This document shows positions 55,632 to 64,000 of a stretch of 64,000 bases of DNA, piece after piece. Position numbers and translations under genes: made by a program. This stretch comes from Pedobacter frigiditerrae (GTDB taxonomy: Bacteria > Bacteroidota > Bacteroidia > Sphingobacteriales > Sphingobacteriaceae). Within the stretch, counting starts at the first letter, position 1. Each line of letters begins with the position of its first letter. The notes beneath the pieces were generated by a model. That model was not told where the DNA came from. It saw nothing but the letters and a program-made list of their open reading frames with translations, and ran no database searches. The stretch covers positions 868,001 to 932,000 of the forward strand of contig NZ_SJSK01000002.1 of the NCBI RefSeq assembly GCF_004331645.1, read 5' to 3'.

Positions 55632-58103
55632 TTAAGCGCCTATAATTTTAATATGGATAAAGTTTTTATTCGATTTAAATCTTAAACGTTGGCGTTCATC
55701 AATACTGAAATCTGTTTCCTTATCATCAACAAAAACCTTGCTGATTTTAAAAGGTATTCCAATTACATTATAATCGTACAATTCATAATTTGGTGTATAA
55801 AGACCTTCAGTAGCTTGCTGGATAAATAAGTTTTTGCCATCTCCTCTTACGCTAAATTTCTTCTCTAGGTAAATATCTTGCTCATAAGCAAAAGTATCAC
55901 CGTGGTCTTCAAACAAGAAAGAGTTTACTTCGTAATCTGCATAATAAACATTTAACCAAACTTCATCAATTGGTTTTTCGCCAACATATTGCATTACCGG
56001 GTATTCTGGAATAACAGAACCTGCCCTTACAAATAATGGCATATCTTCTAATGGTGCATCGATATTGTATTCTTTTCCTCCATCTAATAACTGATGTGTC
56101 CAGAAGTTATACCATTGACCTTTTGGTAAATAAACAATTCTAGAAACTGCACCTTGCTCTAAAACAGGGCAAACTAGAATTTTATCGCCAAAAGTAAATT
56201 CATCCTGACGGTAGTGATTACCAATATTTTCTTGTTCTAACATAGTTAACGGTCTCAAAATTGGAAAACCATAACGATGATGTTCCCAGAAAACCGAATA
56301 TATATATGGCATTAAGCGATAACGCAATTCTATAAACTTGCGGTTAATGGATGTAAAAGGTTCACCAAAACTCCAAGGTTCACGTTCTGAGGTATCTCCG
56401 GCAGAGTGCGCCCTCATGAACGGAGAAAACGTTCCTAACTGAATCCACCTGGTAAATAATTCACCATCTGGTTCTCCACTAAATCCACCTATATCTGTTC
56501 CACAAAAAGGAACGCCTGAGATTGACATGCGCTGGCATTGGATATTACCCAATTTTAAATGCTCCCATGTTGCCACATTATCGCCAGTCCAAACACTTGC
56601 GTAACGTTGCATACCTGAATAACCTGCTCTGGTAATGGTAAACGGACGTTTATTACGCATTAACTTCTTTAAGCCATCATACGTAGAACGCACCATTTGC
56701 ATGCCGTAAACATTATGGGCTTTACGATGAGAGCCTCTGTAGCCATCATAGTTATGTCTTACGTCATTTGGAAAAGTACCTGCGCCAAAAACTGCGGGTT
56801 CATTCATGTCATTCCAAACTCCAGCCACTTCTAAATCAACTAATTCCTTATACAATCCGCCCCACCATTCTCTTACTGCCGGATTGGTAAAATCTGGAAA
56901 TTGGCATCTCCCTGGCCAAACATGACCCTCCATGAAATAATCATCGCTACGGCGACAGAAGAAATTATTCTCTTTTCCTTCCTTAAACACCCAATAATTA
57001 TCGTCCACTTTAATTCCTGGATCTATCATCACAACGGTTTTCATACCAATGTTCAATAGATCCTTGATCATCTTTTTAGGATCTGGAAAGTATTTTTTAT
57101 TCCAAGTAAAGCATCGATAGCCATCCATGTAATCGATATCTAGATATATCGCATCACAAGGAATTTGGCGTGACCTAAAACCTTCTGCCACTTCTCTTAC
57201 CTTACTTTCTGGATAATAGCTCCATCTACACTGATGATAACCTAAAGCCCATTTTGGCGGCAGTTGATGCGTTCCTGTTAAAGTCTGGTAACGTTTAACC
57301 ACATCCATCATGTGTGGCCCATGGATGTAATAATATTGCAGTTCGCCACCATCAGCCCAAAAACTTGTTTTTTCATTGTTTTCTCTACCGAAATCAAAAT
57401 AAGAACGGAAAGTATTATCAAAGAAAATTCCATATCCAGCACCTTGATGAATGCCGATGTAAAAAGGAATGGTACGATATAAGGGATCCTGATCCCAACC
57501 AAAAGAATAAGCATCAGTATTCCAGTTTTGGAATTTTCTACCACGCAAATTCATATTTCCAGACTTATCACCTAAACCGAAGAAGTTTTCTTCTTGCAAG
57601 CATTCCTTGGTAGCATAAACATAATAACCACCAAACTCAACGTTTTCTTCCCAATGCATAGGAGAAGCGTCCTGGCTCATAACCATTGAGGTTGCATTGT
57701 CTACAAAGGAAACTAGAAAATCTTCTTTTCTAACTTTACAGGTAACTGTATTGGTTGAAATAGAATAATATTCATCACTTTCCTCTAGCCTGAAGGTGGT
57801 TACTTTTTGGTCTACAACAGGAACCGCGTAAGAAAAATCATCTAAAAAAACACCGTGTGGTGCTAATCTAACCCTAATAATTTCATCGCTAACAATCCTA
57901 ACTTCTACCTTTGCATTACCATCAGAAAAATAGAATTTATTTCCTTCTTTTTTAACTTTTGTAACTGTAGTTAGGTATTGTTTAACAATAGGTTTTAAGT
58001 CGGTAACAGGATTATTAAGGTGTTGAATAATTTCTTCTGTATTTTCTCCTCCAATTGTTTCTGCTAAAATTTGTTTTTCGTCGCTATTTGTTTCTTCTGC
58101 CAT
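55632..58103 (-). CDS. GH31 alpha-glucosidase
   Basis: The 823-residue enzyme has the GH31 core: IPCDAIYLDIDYMDGY, the nucleophile aspartate in GVWNDMNEPAVF, RPFTITRAGYSGMQRYASVWTGDN, and HSAGDTSEREPWSFG. A DUF5110-like beta domain lies at the end. It has no signal peptide, so it acts in the cytoplasm on imported maltose or maltodextrins and releases glucose. It follows the MFS transporter gene by 27 bases. Together with maltose phosphorylase it gives two parallel routes for maltose breakdown. Alternative specificity for isomaltose-type linkages is possible. Confidence 0.95.
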   Translation of the reverse strand: MAEETNSDEKQILAETIGGENTEEIIQHLNNPVTDLKPIVKQYLTTVTKVKKEGNKFYFSDGNAKVEVRIVSDEIIRVRLAPHGVFLDDFSYAVPVVDQKVTTFRLEESDEYYSISTNTVTCKVRKEDFLVSFVDNATSMVMSQDASPMHWEENVEFGGYYVYATKECLQEENFFGLGDKSGNMNLRGRKFQNWNTDAYSFGWDQDPLYRTIPFYIGIHQGAGYGIFFDNTFRSYFDFGRENNEKTSFWADGGELQYYYIHGPHMMDVVKRYQTLTGTHQLPPKWALGYHQCRWSYYPESKVREVAEGFRSRQIPCDAIYLDIDYMDGYRCFTWNKKYFPDPKKMIKDLLNIGMKTVVMIDPGIKVDDNYWVFKEGKENNFFCRRSDDYFMEGHVWPGRCQFPDFTNPAVREWWGGLYKELVDLEVAGVWNDMNEPAVFGAGTFPNDVRHNYDGYRGSHRKAHNVYGMQMVRSTYDGLKKLMRNKRPFTITRAGYSGMQRYASVWTGDNVATWEHLKLGNIQCQRMSISGVPFCGTDIGGFSGEPDGELFTRWIQLGTFSPFMRAHSAGDTSEREPWSFGEPFTSINRKFIELRYRLMPYIYSVFWEHHRYGFPILRPLTMLEQENIGNHYRQDEFTFGDKILVCPVLEQGAVSRIVYLPKGQWYNFWTHQLLDGGKEYNIDAPLEDMPLFVRAGSVIPEYPVMQYVGEKPIDEVWLNVYYADYEVNSFLFEDHGDTFAYEQDIYLEKKFSVRGDGKNLFIQQATEGLYTPNYELYDYNVIGIPFKISKVFVDDKETDFSIDERQRLRFKSNKNFIHIKIIGA

Positions 58104-58130
58104 AAATAATATATCAAAGCTATCACTGCA

Positions 58131-59543
58131 TTACTCTAAAACTTCCGTATCCTCTGCTTGATGAGTAATTACTTTTTTATCTGTAATCAAAAAATTTGCC
58201 AGTCCGCCAATAATTAAAGCTGAACCAGCTAAAAGCATCGAATTAATTACTTCCTCGCCAAAAATAACATGATATAAATAATTTAAACCACCTGTTGCGG
58301 CAATAATTTGCGGAATTACAATAAACATATTAAAAATCCCCATATAAATCCCCATTTTTTTTGGATTTATAGCACTAGACAACATGGCGTAAGGCATTGA
58401 GAGTATGCTTCCCCATGATATCCCTATCAAAATGAACGAATAAATAAGCTGTTGTGGGTCTTGAATATAATACATCGATATAAATCCAAATCCGCCAGCT
58501 ATTAAACTAAACATGTGGATATATTTCCTGTTTATGCTTCTTTTTGCCGCATAAAAAGTTAATAACAAAGCAAAAGCCATTGATGACAAACCATACATCC
58601 CCATATAAGAACCAACTAAATCGGCAGCATCATTATAAGCCTTACTGGCTGTCATAAACAGTGCTTTTGAGCTTTCATCTGCCATGTTAAAAGCCGATTC
58701 TATAGGTGCAGGCGCATGGAAAACGTGTGTAGTTAAAGCAGGTGTAGCTAAACTCCACATGGCAAAAAAAGCAAACCAGCTAAAAAACTGAATAACTCCC
58801 AATAATTTCATTGTTTTTGGCATCTTGCCGATGCTTGAAAAAATTTCGTTGAAGCCATTCAAAAAACCTTTACTTTGCTCGTTTTCCTTTTTAAACTCTT
58901 CTAAATCATCTGGCGGATATTCTGATGTAGTAAAAATTGTATACAAAACAGAGATTAAAAATACTGCCCCGCCTATGGCAAAAGCAATTTTAACAGAAAG
59001 TGGAACTAAACCGGGCAACGCTTCATTAGAAACACCCATTTTATTTACTAACCAAGGTAAATTACTTGCAATCCATGTACCTACACCAATAATTAAAGTT
59101 TGCATTACAAAACCATAAGAACGTTGAGAATCCGGCAATTTATCGGCCACTAAAGCCCTAAAAGGTTCCATTGTGATATTAATAGACGCATCTAAAACCC
59201 ATAAACAGCCTGCCGCAACCCATAATACTGGAGAATTTGGCAAGAAAAATAAAACGATTGTGCTTAGCACTGCACCAATTAAGAAAAATGGTTTTCTTCT
59301 GCCCCATTTTGGACTCCAAGTTCTATCGCTCAGATAACCAATTACAGGTTGTACCAGCAAGCCTGTTAAAGGTGCTGCAACCCATAAAGCTGGGATACTA
59401 TCTTGACTTGCACCCAAGGTTTGAAAGATACGAGACATGAAACCGCCCTGTAAGGCAAAGCCGAATTGAATGCCTAGAAAGCCAAAGCTCATGTTAAAAA
59501 TGCTCCAAAAAGAAAGTTTTGGTTTGCGTGAAAAATTGGTCAT
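58131..59543 (-). CDS. SLC45-like MFS sugar transporter
   Basis: The 470-residue protein has about 12 membrane spans. LTGLLVQPVIGYLSDRTWSPKWGRRKPFFLIG carries the conserved MFS loop motif between spans 2 and 3, and GYLSDRTW resembles the sucrose/maltose SLC45 group. Bacteroidetes members usually import maltose or other alpha-glucosides with protons. It lies between the amylase and alpha-glucosidase genes on the same strand, which supports maltose import. A repeat hairpin precedes it at 59625-59661. Confidence 0.88.
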   Translation of the reverse strand: MTNFSRKPKLSFWSIFNMSFGFLGIQFGFALQGGFMSRIFQTLGASQDSIPALWVAAPLTGLLVQPVIGYLSDRTWSPKWGRRKPFFLIGAVLSTIVLFFLPNSPVLWVAAGCLWVLDASINITMEPFRALVADKLPDSQRSYGFVMQTLIIGVGTWIASNLPWLVNKMGVSNEALPGLVPLSVKIAFAIGGAVFLISVLYTIFTTSEYPPDDLEEFKKENEQSKGFLNGFNEIFSSIGKMPKTMKLLGVIQFFSWFAFFAMWSLATPALTTHVFHAPAPIESAFNMADESSKALFMTASKAYNDAADLVGSYMGMYGLSSMAFALLLTFYAAKRSINRKYIHMFSLIAGGFGFISMYYIQDPQQLIYSFILIGISWGSILSMPYAMLSSAINPKKMGIYMGIFNMFIVIPQIIAATGGLNYLYHVIFGEEVINSMLLAGSALIIGGLANFLITDKKVITHQAEDTEVLE

Positions 59544-59624
59544 AGTATATTTGGTTAGGTTAGTTATTATACTTCATACTTGTCATGCAGTGCGGAGCGT
59601 CGCATATCTAAAAACAGACTCGTT

Positions 59625-59661
59625 AACGAAACCCTTGCCTGTCCGGCAGGCAGGTTTCGTT
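59625..59661. repeat. Repeat hairpin between amylase and MFS genes
   Basis: AACGAAACC and TGCCTG pair with CAGGCA and GGTTTCGTT around the loop TCCGG, with a CT bulge. It may slow read-through or stabilise the upstream message. Confidence 0.6.
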
Positions 59662-59685
59662 GCACTCTGGATGTAAAAATACCCT

Positions 59686-61512
59686 CTAAAATTCTAGTAT
59701 TACAGCACTCGTTGCAGGTATATTTAAGTTTAGCCCATTATTTATATTATCTGTTTTAATCTGAGTTTCAGTTAATAAATCAGTAAATGTAATAGCCTTG
59801 CTCTTTAAATTGAATGCCGATAAAACATCTTCTGGTAAGTTTATAGTAAGGTCAGTTGCTTTTCTATTAAAATTAGCTAAAACTAAAACCCGCTTATTTT
59901 CGGTATATCTTAGGTAGGCATAAACTTTATCATTAAAACCCTTAGACGATTTGTTGGCTTGTAAAAGCTCATAGAAATTCCCACTAGAAATAGCTTCGTT
60001 AGTGTTTACAAGATTTAACAGTTTACTATAAAATTGGCGAAGGCTTTTCTCATCATCACTTAATTTACCGCCATCAAAAGCACCATTATTCATCCATTTC
60101 TGATGATTTGGAATTCCCCAATAATCAAATATCGTCGATCGACCATCATGTCCACCAAATCCCTCTGTGCCATTTGCTGACTCGCCAACCTCTTGTCCGT
60201 TATAAATCATAACCGGGCCAGATGATAAAGTAGCAGTCACCACCATACCTGGAATGCCATACCAGGCATTACCTGCAAAATCTCTTGAAGCAATTCTTGT
60301 TTCATCATGGTTCTCTAGGAAACGTAACATGTGTTGCGAAAAACCATTGCTTTCTTTTTGCCACACAAAGCTGATGTCTTTAACTGTCGCCTTACTATCG
60401 TTCATCATTAAACGTTTCAAACCATCGTATAAACCAACTTTATCGTACAAATAATCGAATTTTCCATTTACTAAAAAGTTCTTGTATTCATTCCTATCGT
60501 AAGCTTCTCCAATAAATACCAAATTGGGATATTTCTTTTTTAAATCTGTAATTACCCAATTCCAAAACTCAACTGGAACCATTTCGGCAACATCACATCT
60601 AAAACCATCTACGCCTTTCGAAGCCCAATAAGCCAGAATATCTCTCATTTTTCTCCAAACTGGGGGTTGTGGCATAAAATTTTTGGCATGGTTATGCTGC
60701 ACGTCTAATCCATAATTTAGCTTAATGGTTTCAAACCAATCATCCAATTTTGGAGCGTGGTTAAAAACATTATTACCGGTTGCCTTTGCAGGATTTTCGT
60801 CAAATTTACCATCTTTTAAAGGACTTTGATATTCATTACCCCCAGGATTGTAACCAGTTGGAACAATAAATTTCTGATCAGGAATATAATAGAAATCATT
60901 TTTAGGATCAAAGCTTTTTGTGGTATCATCTTGAGCACCCAAATCTATAACATGGCTCGGTTTTGCATCAGAATGATAAGTTCTAGCCACATGGTTAGGA
61001 ATAAAATCCATCAGCACTTTTAAACCATTATCATGCGTACGTTTAATTAAGGCTTCATATTCTGCCATTCTATTTTTAACATCAACTGCTAAATCCGGGT
61101 CAACATCATAATAATCTTTAATGGCATATGGTGAACCTGCCCTTCCTTTTACAATATCAGGATCATCAGATTTAATTCCATCTTTTGTATATTCAGTCAT
61201 TGTGGCGTGCTCAATTACACCAGTGAACCAAATGTAATTAGCCCCTAACTTTTTTATTTCTTGAAGCGCTTTTTCATCAATATCATTAAACTTTCCGCTC
61301 CCATTTTCTTCAATGGAGCCGTAATTTTTATTGGTTGTATTTTTATTTCCAAAATAACGAACCAGAGTTTGATAAATAACTAATTTCCTATTTTCAATTT
61401 TCTCTGTGGTTGTTTGATTTTGATCTAACATTTGTAAATTATTTTTTTGCACGCACCCAGATAAGCCGCAAACTACGGCGATCAACAATGCTATTTTTAT
61501 GATGCTTTTCAA
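59686..61512 (-). CDS. GH13 alpha-amylase lipoprotein
   Basis: The 608-residue enzyme starts with a lipoprotein signal (MKSIIKIALLIAVVCGLSGC), which supports the TTG start at 61512. The stop of the GH65 gene overlaps this start in TTGA, so translation is coupled. The GH13 motifs are present: DFIPNHV, the nucleophile aspartate in DGFRCDVAEM, the glutamate in FIGEAYD and the aspartate in LENHDETR. Anchored in the periplasm or at the surface, it would degrade starch or maltodextrins for import by the MFS protein. Its substrate may be linear or cyclic dextrin; that is not decidable here. Confidence 0.93.
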   Translation of the reverse strand: MKSIIKIALLIAVVCGLSGCVQKNNLQMLDQNQTTTEKIENRKLVIYQTLVRYFGNKNTTNKNYGSIEENGSGKFNDIDEKALQEIKKLGANYIWFTGVIEHATMTEYTKDGIKSDDPDIVKGRAGSPYAIKDYYDVDPDLAVDVKNRMAEYEALIKRTHDNGLKVLMDFIPNHVARTYHSDAKPSHVIDLGAQDDTTKSFDPKNDFYYIPDQKFIVPTGYNPGGNEYQSPLKDGKFDENPAKATGNNVFNHAPKLDDWFETIKLNYGLDVQHNHAKNFMPQPPVWRKMRDILAYWASKGVDGFRCDVAEMVPVEFWNWVITDLKKKYPNLVFIGEAYDRNEYKNFLVNGKFDYLYDKVGLYDGLKRLMMNDSKATVKDISFVWQKESNGFSQHMLRFLENHDETRIASRDFAGNAWYGIPGMVVTATLSSGPVMIYNGQEVGESANGTEGFGGHDGRSTIFDYWGIPNHQKWMNNGAFDGGKLSDDEKSLRQFYSKLLNLVNTNEAISSGNFYELLQANKSSKGFNDKVYAYLRYTENKRVLVLANFNRKATDLTINLPEDVLSAFNLKSKAITFTDLLTETQIKTDNINNGLNLNIPATSAVILEF

Positions 61513-63827
61513 TTGCTATGAGCGTTTAATTCTAAAGTTCCATTAGCTATTAAATGCTCTTCCTTACCGAAAATATGCAAGCTTAAAGCCTTTTCATTTT
61601 CATTTTTCAAAGTCACTTTCTGTTTATCCACTTTAACAGTAACTATAGCCTGTCTAAATCCGATTTTAAAAGCATAAGACTCCCATTTTTCTGGTAATAC
61701 AGGATGCAAGTGTAGGTGGTTATTTTTAATACGCATACCTCCAAAGCCTTCAACAACGCTTAACCATGTACCCGCCATTGAAGTAATGTGTAAACCATCT
61801 TCTGTATCATTATTGTAATCATCTAAGTCTAAACGAGAAGTACGCAAATAAAATTCGTAAGCTCTATCTAAATCGCCCAATTTTGCAGCAATAATTGCAT
61901 GTACGCAGGGCGATAAAGAACTCTCATGTACTGTGCGTTGCTCGTAGAAATTATAATTACGCTGGATGGTATCTAAATCATAATCCTCTTCGAAGAAGTA
62001 AATTCCTTGCAATACATCTGCCTGTTTAATAAAACACGACCTTAGAATTCTATCCCAACTCCATTTTTGATTTAATGGTCTATCAACTGCTGGTAAATCT
62101 TTAACTAAAACCTGTTCCTTATCTAAATATCCATCCTGTTGTAAGAAAATACCTAAGTTTTTATCTTCAGGATAGAACATTTTATTGATGATGTCTTGCC
62201 AATGATTAATCTCTTTCTCAACATTAAAATTGGTCTTGCTAAGTATTTCATTTAGTCTACTTGTGTTATCAATTCTAACCAAGTCAATAGCTTCAATGGT
62301 ATATTTTAAACACCAAGTTGCAATAGTACTAGTGTACCAGTTATTGTTTACGTTATTTTCGTATTCGTTAGGACCTGTTACACCCAACATTACATACTTT
62401 TCCTTCTCTATACTCCAATTAACACGCTGAGACCAAAAACGAGCAATACCGATTAAAACCTCTAACCCATATTCGGCTAAATATTTTTGCTCTCCTGTAT
62501 AACGGATGTAATTAAAAATTGCAAATGCTATAGCCCCATTTCTATGGATTTCTTCGAAAGTGATTTCCCATTCATTGTGGCACTCTTCTCCATTAATGGT
62601 CACCATCGGATAAAGAGCCGCTCCATGCCTGAAACCTAGTTTTTCAGCATTTTCAATTGCCTTTTCTAAATGTTTGTAACGATAGATCAATAAATTTTCT
62701 GCTACTTGTTGTGGTGCAGTTGCCAAATAAAAAGGCAAACAGTAAGCTTCTGTGTCCCAATAAGTAGAACCTCCGTATTTTTCACCTGTAAATCCTTTAG
62801 GGCCGATATTTAAACGGGCATCTTCTCCTGTATAGGTTTGATGCAATTGAAATATGTTAAACCGAATTGCCTGCTGGGCTGCCACATCTCCTTCAATTAC
62901 TACATCTCCATTTTGCCATTTTACTGCCCAAGCATTAGCTTGCTCAGTAAGCATTTGATCAAATCCTTTGGCAACAACTTTTTTTAATCTTTCAATGGTA
63001 GCTTTTTCTAAATCTTCCTTTTTATAATTTTCTGAAGATAGATTTACAGCATATTTATAGATGGTGATAGCCTGATCTCTTTTTACAGCAACCTCAAACT
63101 GTTGTGCCACATACTTTTCTTTCTTATTGAAAACTGGTTTTAGGCCTAAGTCTTTTCCTTCTTGCTTTATTAAAGTTTGAATTGCAGAACTTACCCAAAA
63201 CGCTGTTTTTTTGGTCTCCAAATTAAGTAAAGCATAATCTCCATCTTCTCTTGCATTTATTTCATTCCAAAACTTCTCATCATAATTTGAATCTTGATTT
63301 TTCACATCACCGTCTAAACTAGATTCGATCGTTATTTTCCCGTCAAAATTGTGAGGTGTGATGGTATATTTAATCACGCCAGCTTCATCATCAACAATAC
63401 TACAAAAACGGATGGCTTCAACTTCGAGAACGTTCCCGTTAACTTGTTTAACAACAAATTTTCTAGTAAGTGTTCCCTGTTGCATATCAAGTACACGACT
63501 AAACTCTAGTACCTCAGAAGTGTTTAAATCAAGAACTTCATCATTAACGGTAATATTTAAACCAATCCAGTTAGTAGCATTTAAAACTTTAGCAAAATAT
63601 TCCGGATAACCATTTTTCCACCAGCCTACTCGTGTTTTATCTGGATAATATACCCCAGCAACATAATTACCTTGCAGGGTTTCGCCAGTATAAACTTCCT
63701 CAAAATTGGCACGCTGCCCCATTCTGCCATTACCAATGCTAAAAATACTTTCAGATATTTTATTTAAATGTGGATCAAATCCCTCTTCAATAATCTGCCA
63801 CTCGTTATGTTTGATATAATTCTTCAT
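61509..63827 (-). CDS. GH65 maltose phosphorylase
   Basis: The 772-residue enzyme has the GH65 layout: an N-terminal beta-sandwich (NGRMGQRANFEEVYTGETLQG), an (alpha/alpha)6 barrel with the general acid glutamate in GVTGPNEYENN, a phosphate-binding region HESSLSPCVHAIIAAKLG, and a C-terminal beta domain. It would split maltose with phosphate into beta-glucose 1-phosphate and glucose in the cytoplasm. The next upstream gene encodes beta-phosphoglucomutase, exactly the enzyme that uses this product, which strengthens the assignment over kojibiose or trehalose phosphorylase. Confidence 0.93.
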   Translation of the reverse strand: MKNYIKHNEWQIIEEGFDPHLNKISESIFSIGNGRMGQRANFEEVYTGETLQGNYVAGVYYPDKTRVGWWKNGYPEYFAKVLNATNWIGLNITVNDEVLDLNTSEVLEFSRVLDMQQGTLTRKFVVKQVNGNVLEVEAIRFCSIVDDEAGVIKYTITPHNFDGKITIESSLDGDVKNQDSNYDEKFWNEINAREDGDYALLNLETKKTAFWVSSAIQTLIKQEGKDLGLKPVFNKKEKYVAQQFEVAVKRDQAITIYKYAVNLSSENYKKEDLEKATIERLKKVVAKGFDQMLTEQANAWAVKWQNGDVVIEGDVAAQQAIRFNIFQLHQTYTGEDARLNIGPKGFTGEKYGGSTYWDTEAYCLPFYLATAPQQVAENLLIYRYKHLEKAIENAEKLGFRHGAALYPMVTINGEECHNEWEITFEEIHRNGAIAFAIFNYIRYTGEQKYLAEYGLEVLIGIARFWSQRVNWSIEKEKYVMLGVTGPNEYENNVNNNWYTSTIATWCLKYTIEAIDLVRIDNTSRLNEILSKTNFNVEKEINHWQDIINKMFYPEDKNLGIFLQQDGYLDKEQVLVKDLPAVDRPLNQKWSWDRILRSCFIKQADVLQGIYFFEEDYDLDTIQRNYNFYEQRTVHESSLSPCVHAIIAAKLGDLDRAYEFYLRTSRLDLDDYNNDTEDGLHITSMAGTWLSVVEGFGGMRIKNNHLHLHPVLPEKWESYAFKIGFRQAIVTVKVDKQKVTLKNENEKALSLHIFGKEEHLIANGTLELNAHSN

Positions 63828-63833
63828 TCTTCT

Positions 63834-64000
63834 TTATAAATTCTCCAATTTTTCTATGGTCATTTCAAATAACCCTTTCACCACTAAATCTGCTTCATTT
63901 AAAATAGCTGCTTCACCAATGCCCACAGCTTTCATATTGCCAGCCTTTGCAGCCTGTACACCAGCAATTGCATCCTCAAACACAACACATTCTCCTGGGT
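63834..64000 (-). CDS. pgmB: Beta-phosphoglucomutase (C-terminal part, HAD family)
   Basis: The visible C-terminus contains ECVVFEDAIAGVQAAKAGNMKAVGIG, where ED is the HAD acid pair and AGVQAAKAG is typical of beta-phosphoglucomutase. The gene extends past the window end. Its stop lies six bases before the GH65 gene, so it is cotranscribed and converts beta-glucose 1-phosphate from maltose phosphorylase into glucose 6-phosphate for glycolysis. Confidence 0.9.
   Translation of the reverse strand, partial: PGECVVFEDAIAGVQAAKAGNMKAVGIGEAAILNEADLVVKGLFEMTIEKLENL

Overview
The window looks like a chromosomal segment of a Bacteroidota bacterium, most likely Sphingobacteriaceae and Pedobacter-like. 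The evidence is low GC, SusC/SusD pairs with SusE-type and other small lipoproteins, a FecI/FecR-type sigma/anti-sigma pair ahead of a SusC gene, a type IX secretion C-terminal signal, promoters of the TTTG / TAnnTTTG type, and few Shine-Dalgarno sequences. No tRNA, rRNA or CRISPR array was seen.

Left part (1-7.7 kb): the end of a starch-type SusD gene and its SusE-like partner. A sugar-metabolism group follows: a BadF/NagK-type kinase, a very short type IX secreted protein, a Nudix-like transcription regulator, and a forward operon of pfkA, a second kinase-like gene with a damaged phosphate-binding motif, and gapA. Four copies of AGTGTA-N5-TACACT (two perfect, two with one mismatch) lie at 2293, 3828, 4733 and 8058. 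They are probably the operators of the Nudix-type regulator. The last one overlaps a good promoter that would drive only a short, terminator-ended RNA (about 8105-8246).

8.28-9.5 kb: a 1.2-kb insertion with 26-bp imperfect terminal inverted repeats and an 8-bp direct repeat (CCAAACAT) on both sides. It carries one unusually GC-rich gene of unknown function and no transposase.

9.5-16 kb (minus strand): a thioredoxin-fold protein, histidine kinase and response regulator operon, then a CHASE-PAS-PAS histidine kinase. 16-28 kb (plus strand): ECF sigma factor, FecR anti-sigma factor, then a SusC, SusD, DUF4843-like, PKD-like, TlpA and retropepsin-like group without any glycosidase.

28.7-39.7 kb (minus strand): the least understood part. 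A tight operon encodes a 1776-residue Tat-signal protein with a long coiled coil, a 1449-residue protein with no known domain that I can name, and a 155-residue M23-type peptidase without a signal peptide. Two small ORFs lie upstream.

40.5-52 kb: a PIF1-like helicase, a tiny membrane protein, a NamZ-type (DUF1343) muramidase, and a sigma/anti-sigma pair divergent from a lipoprotein, a PKD-domain protein and a TPR-CHAT protease-like membrane protein. A perfect 19-bp inverted repeat and six TTTAGGG repeats lie between these genes.

52-64 kb (minus strand): alpha-glucan metabolism. From upstream to downstream the order is beta-phosphoglucomutase (cut by the window end), GH65 maltose phosphorylase, GH13 amylase lipoprotein, SLC45-like MFS transporter, GH31 alpha-glucosidase, a small ABC module, glycogen branching enzyme and a small hypothetical. 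Outer-surface amylase, sugar import, phosphorolysis to beta-glucose 1-phosphate and isomerisation to glucose 6-phosphate would feed the glycolytic genes at the left of the window.
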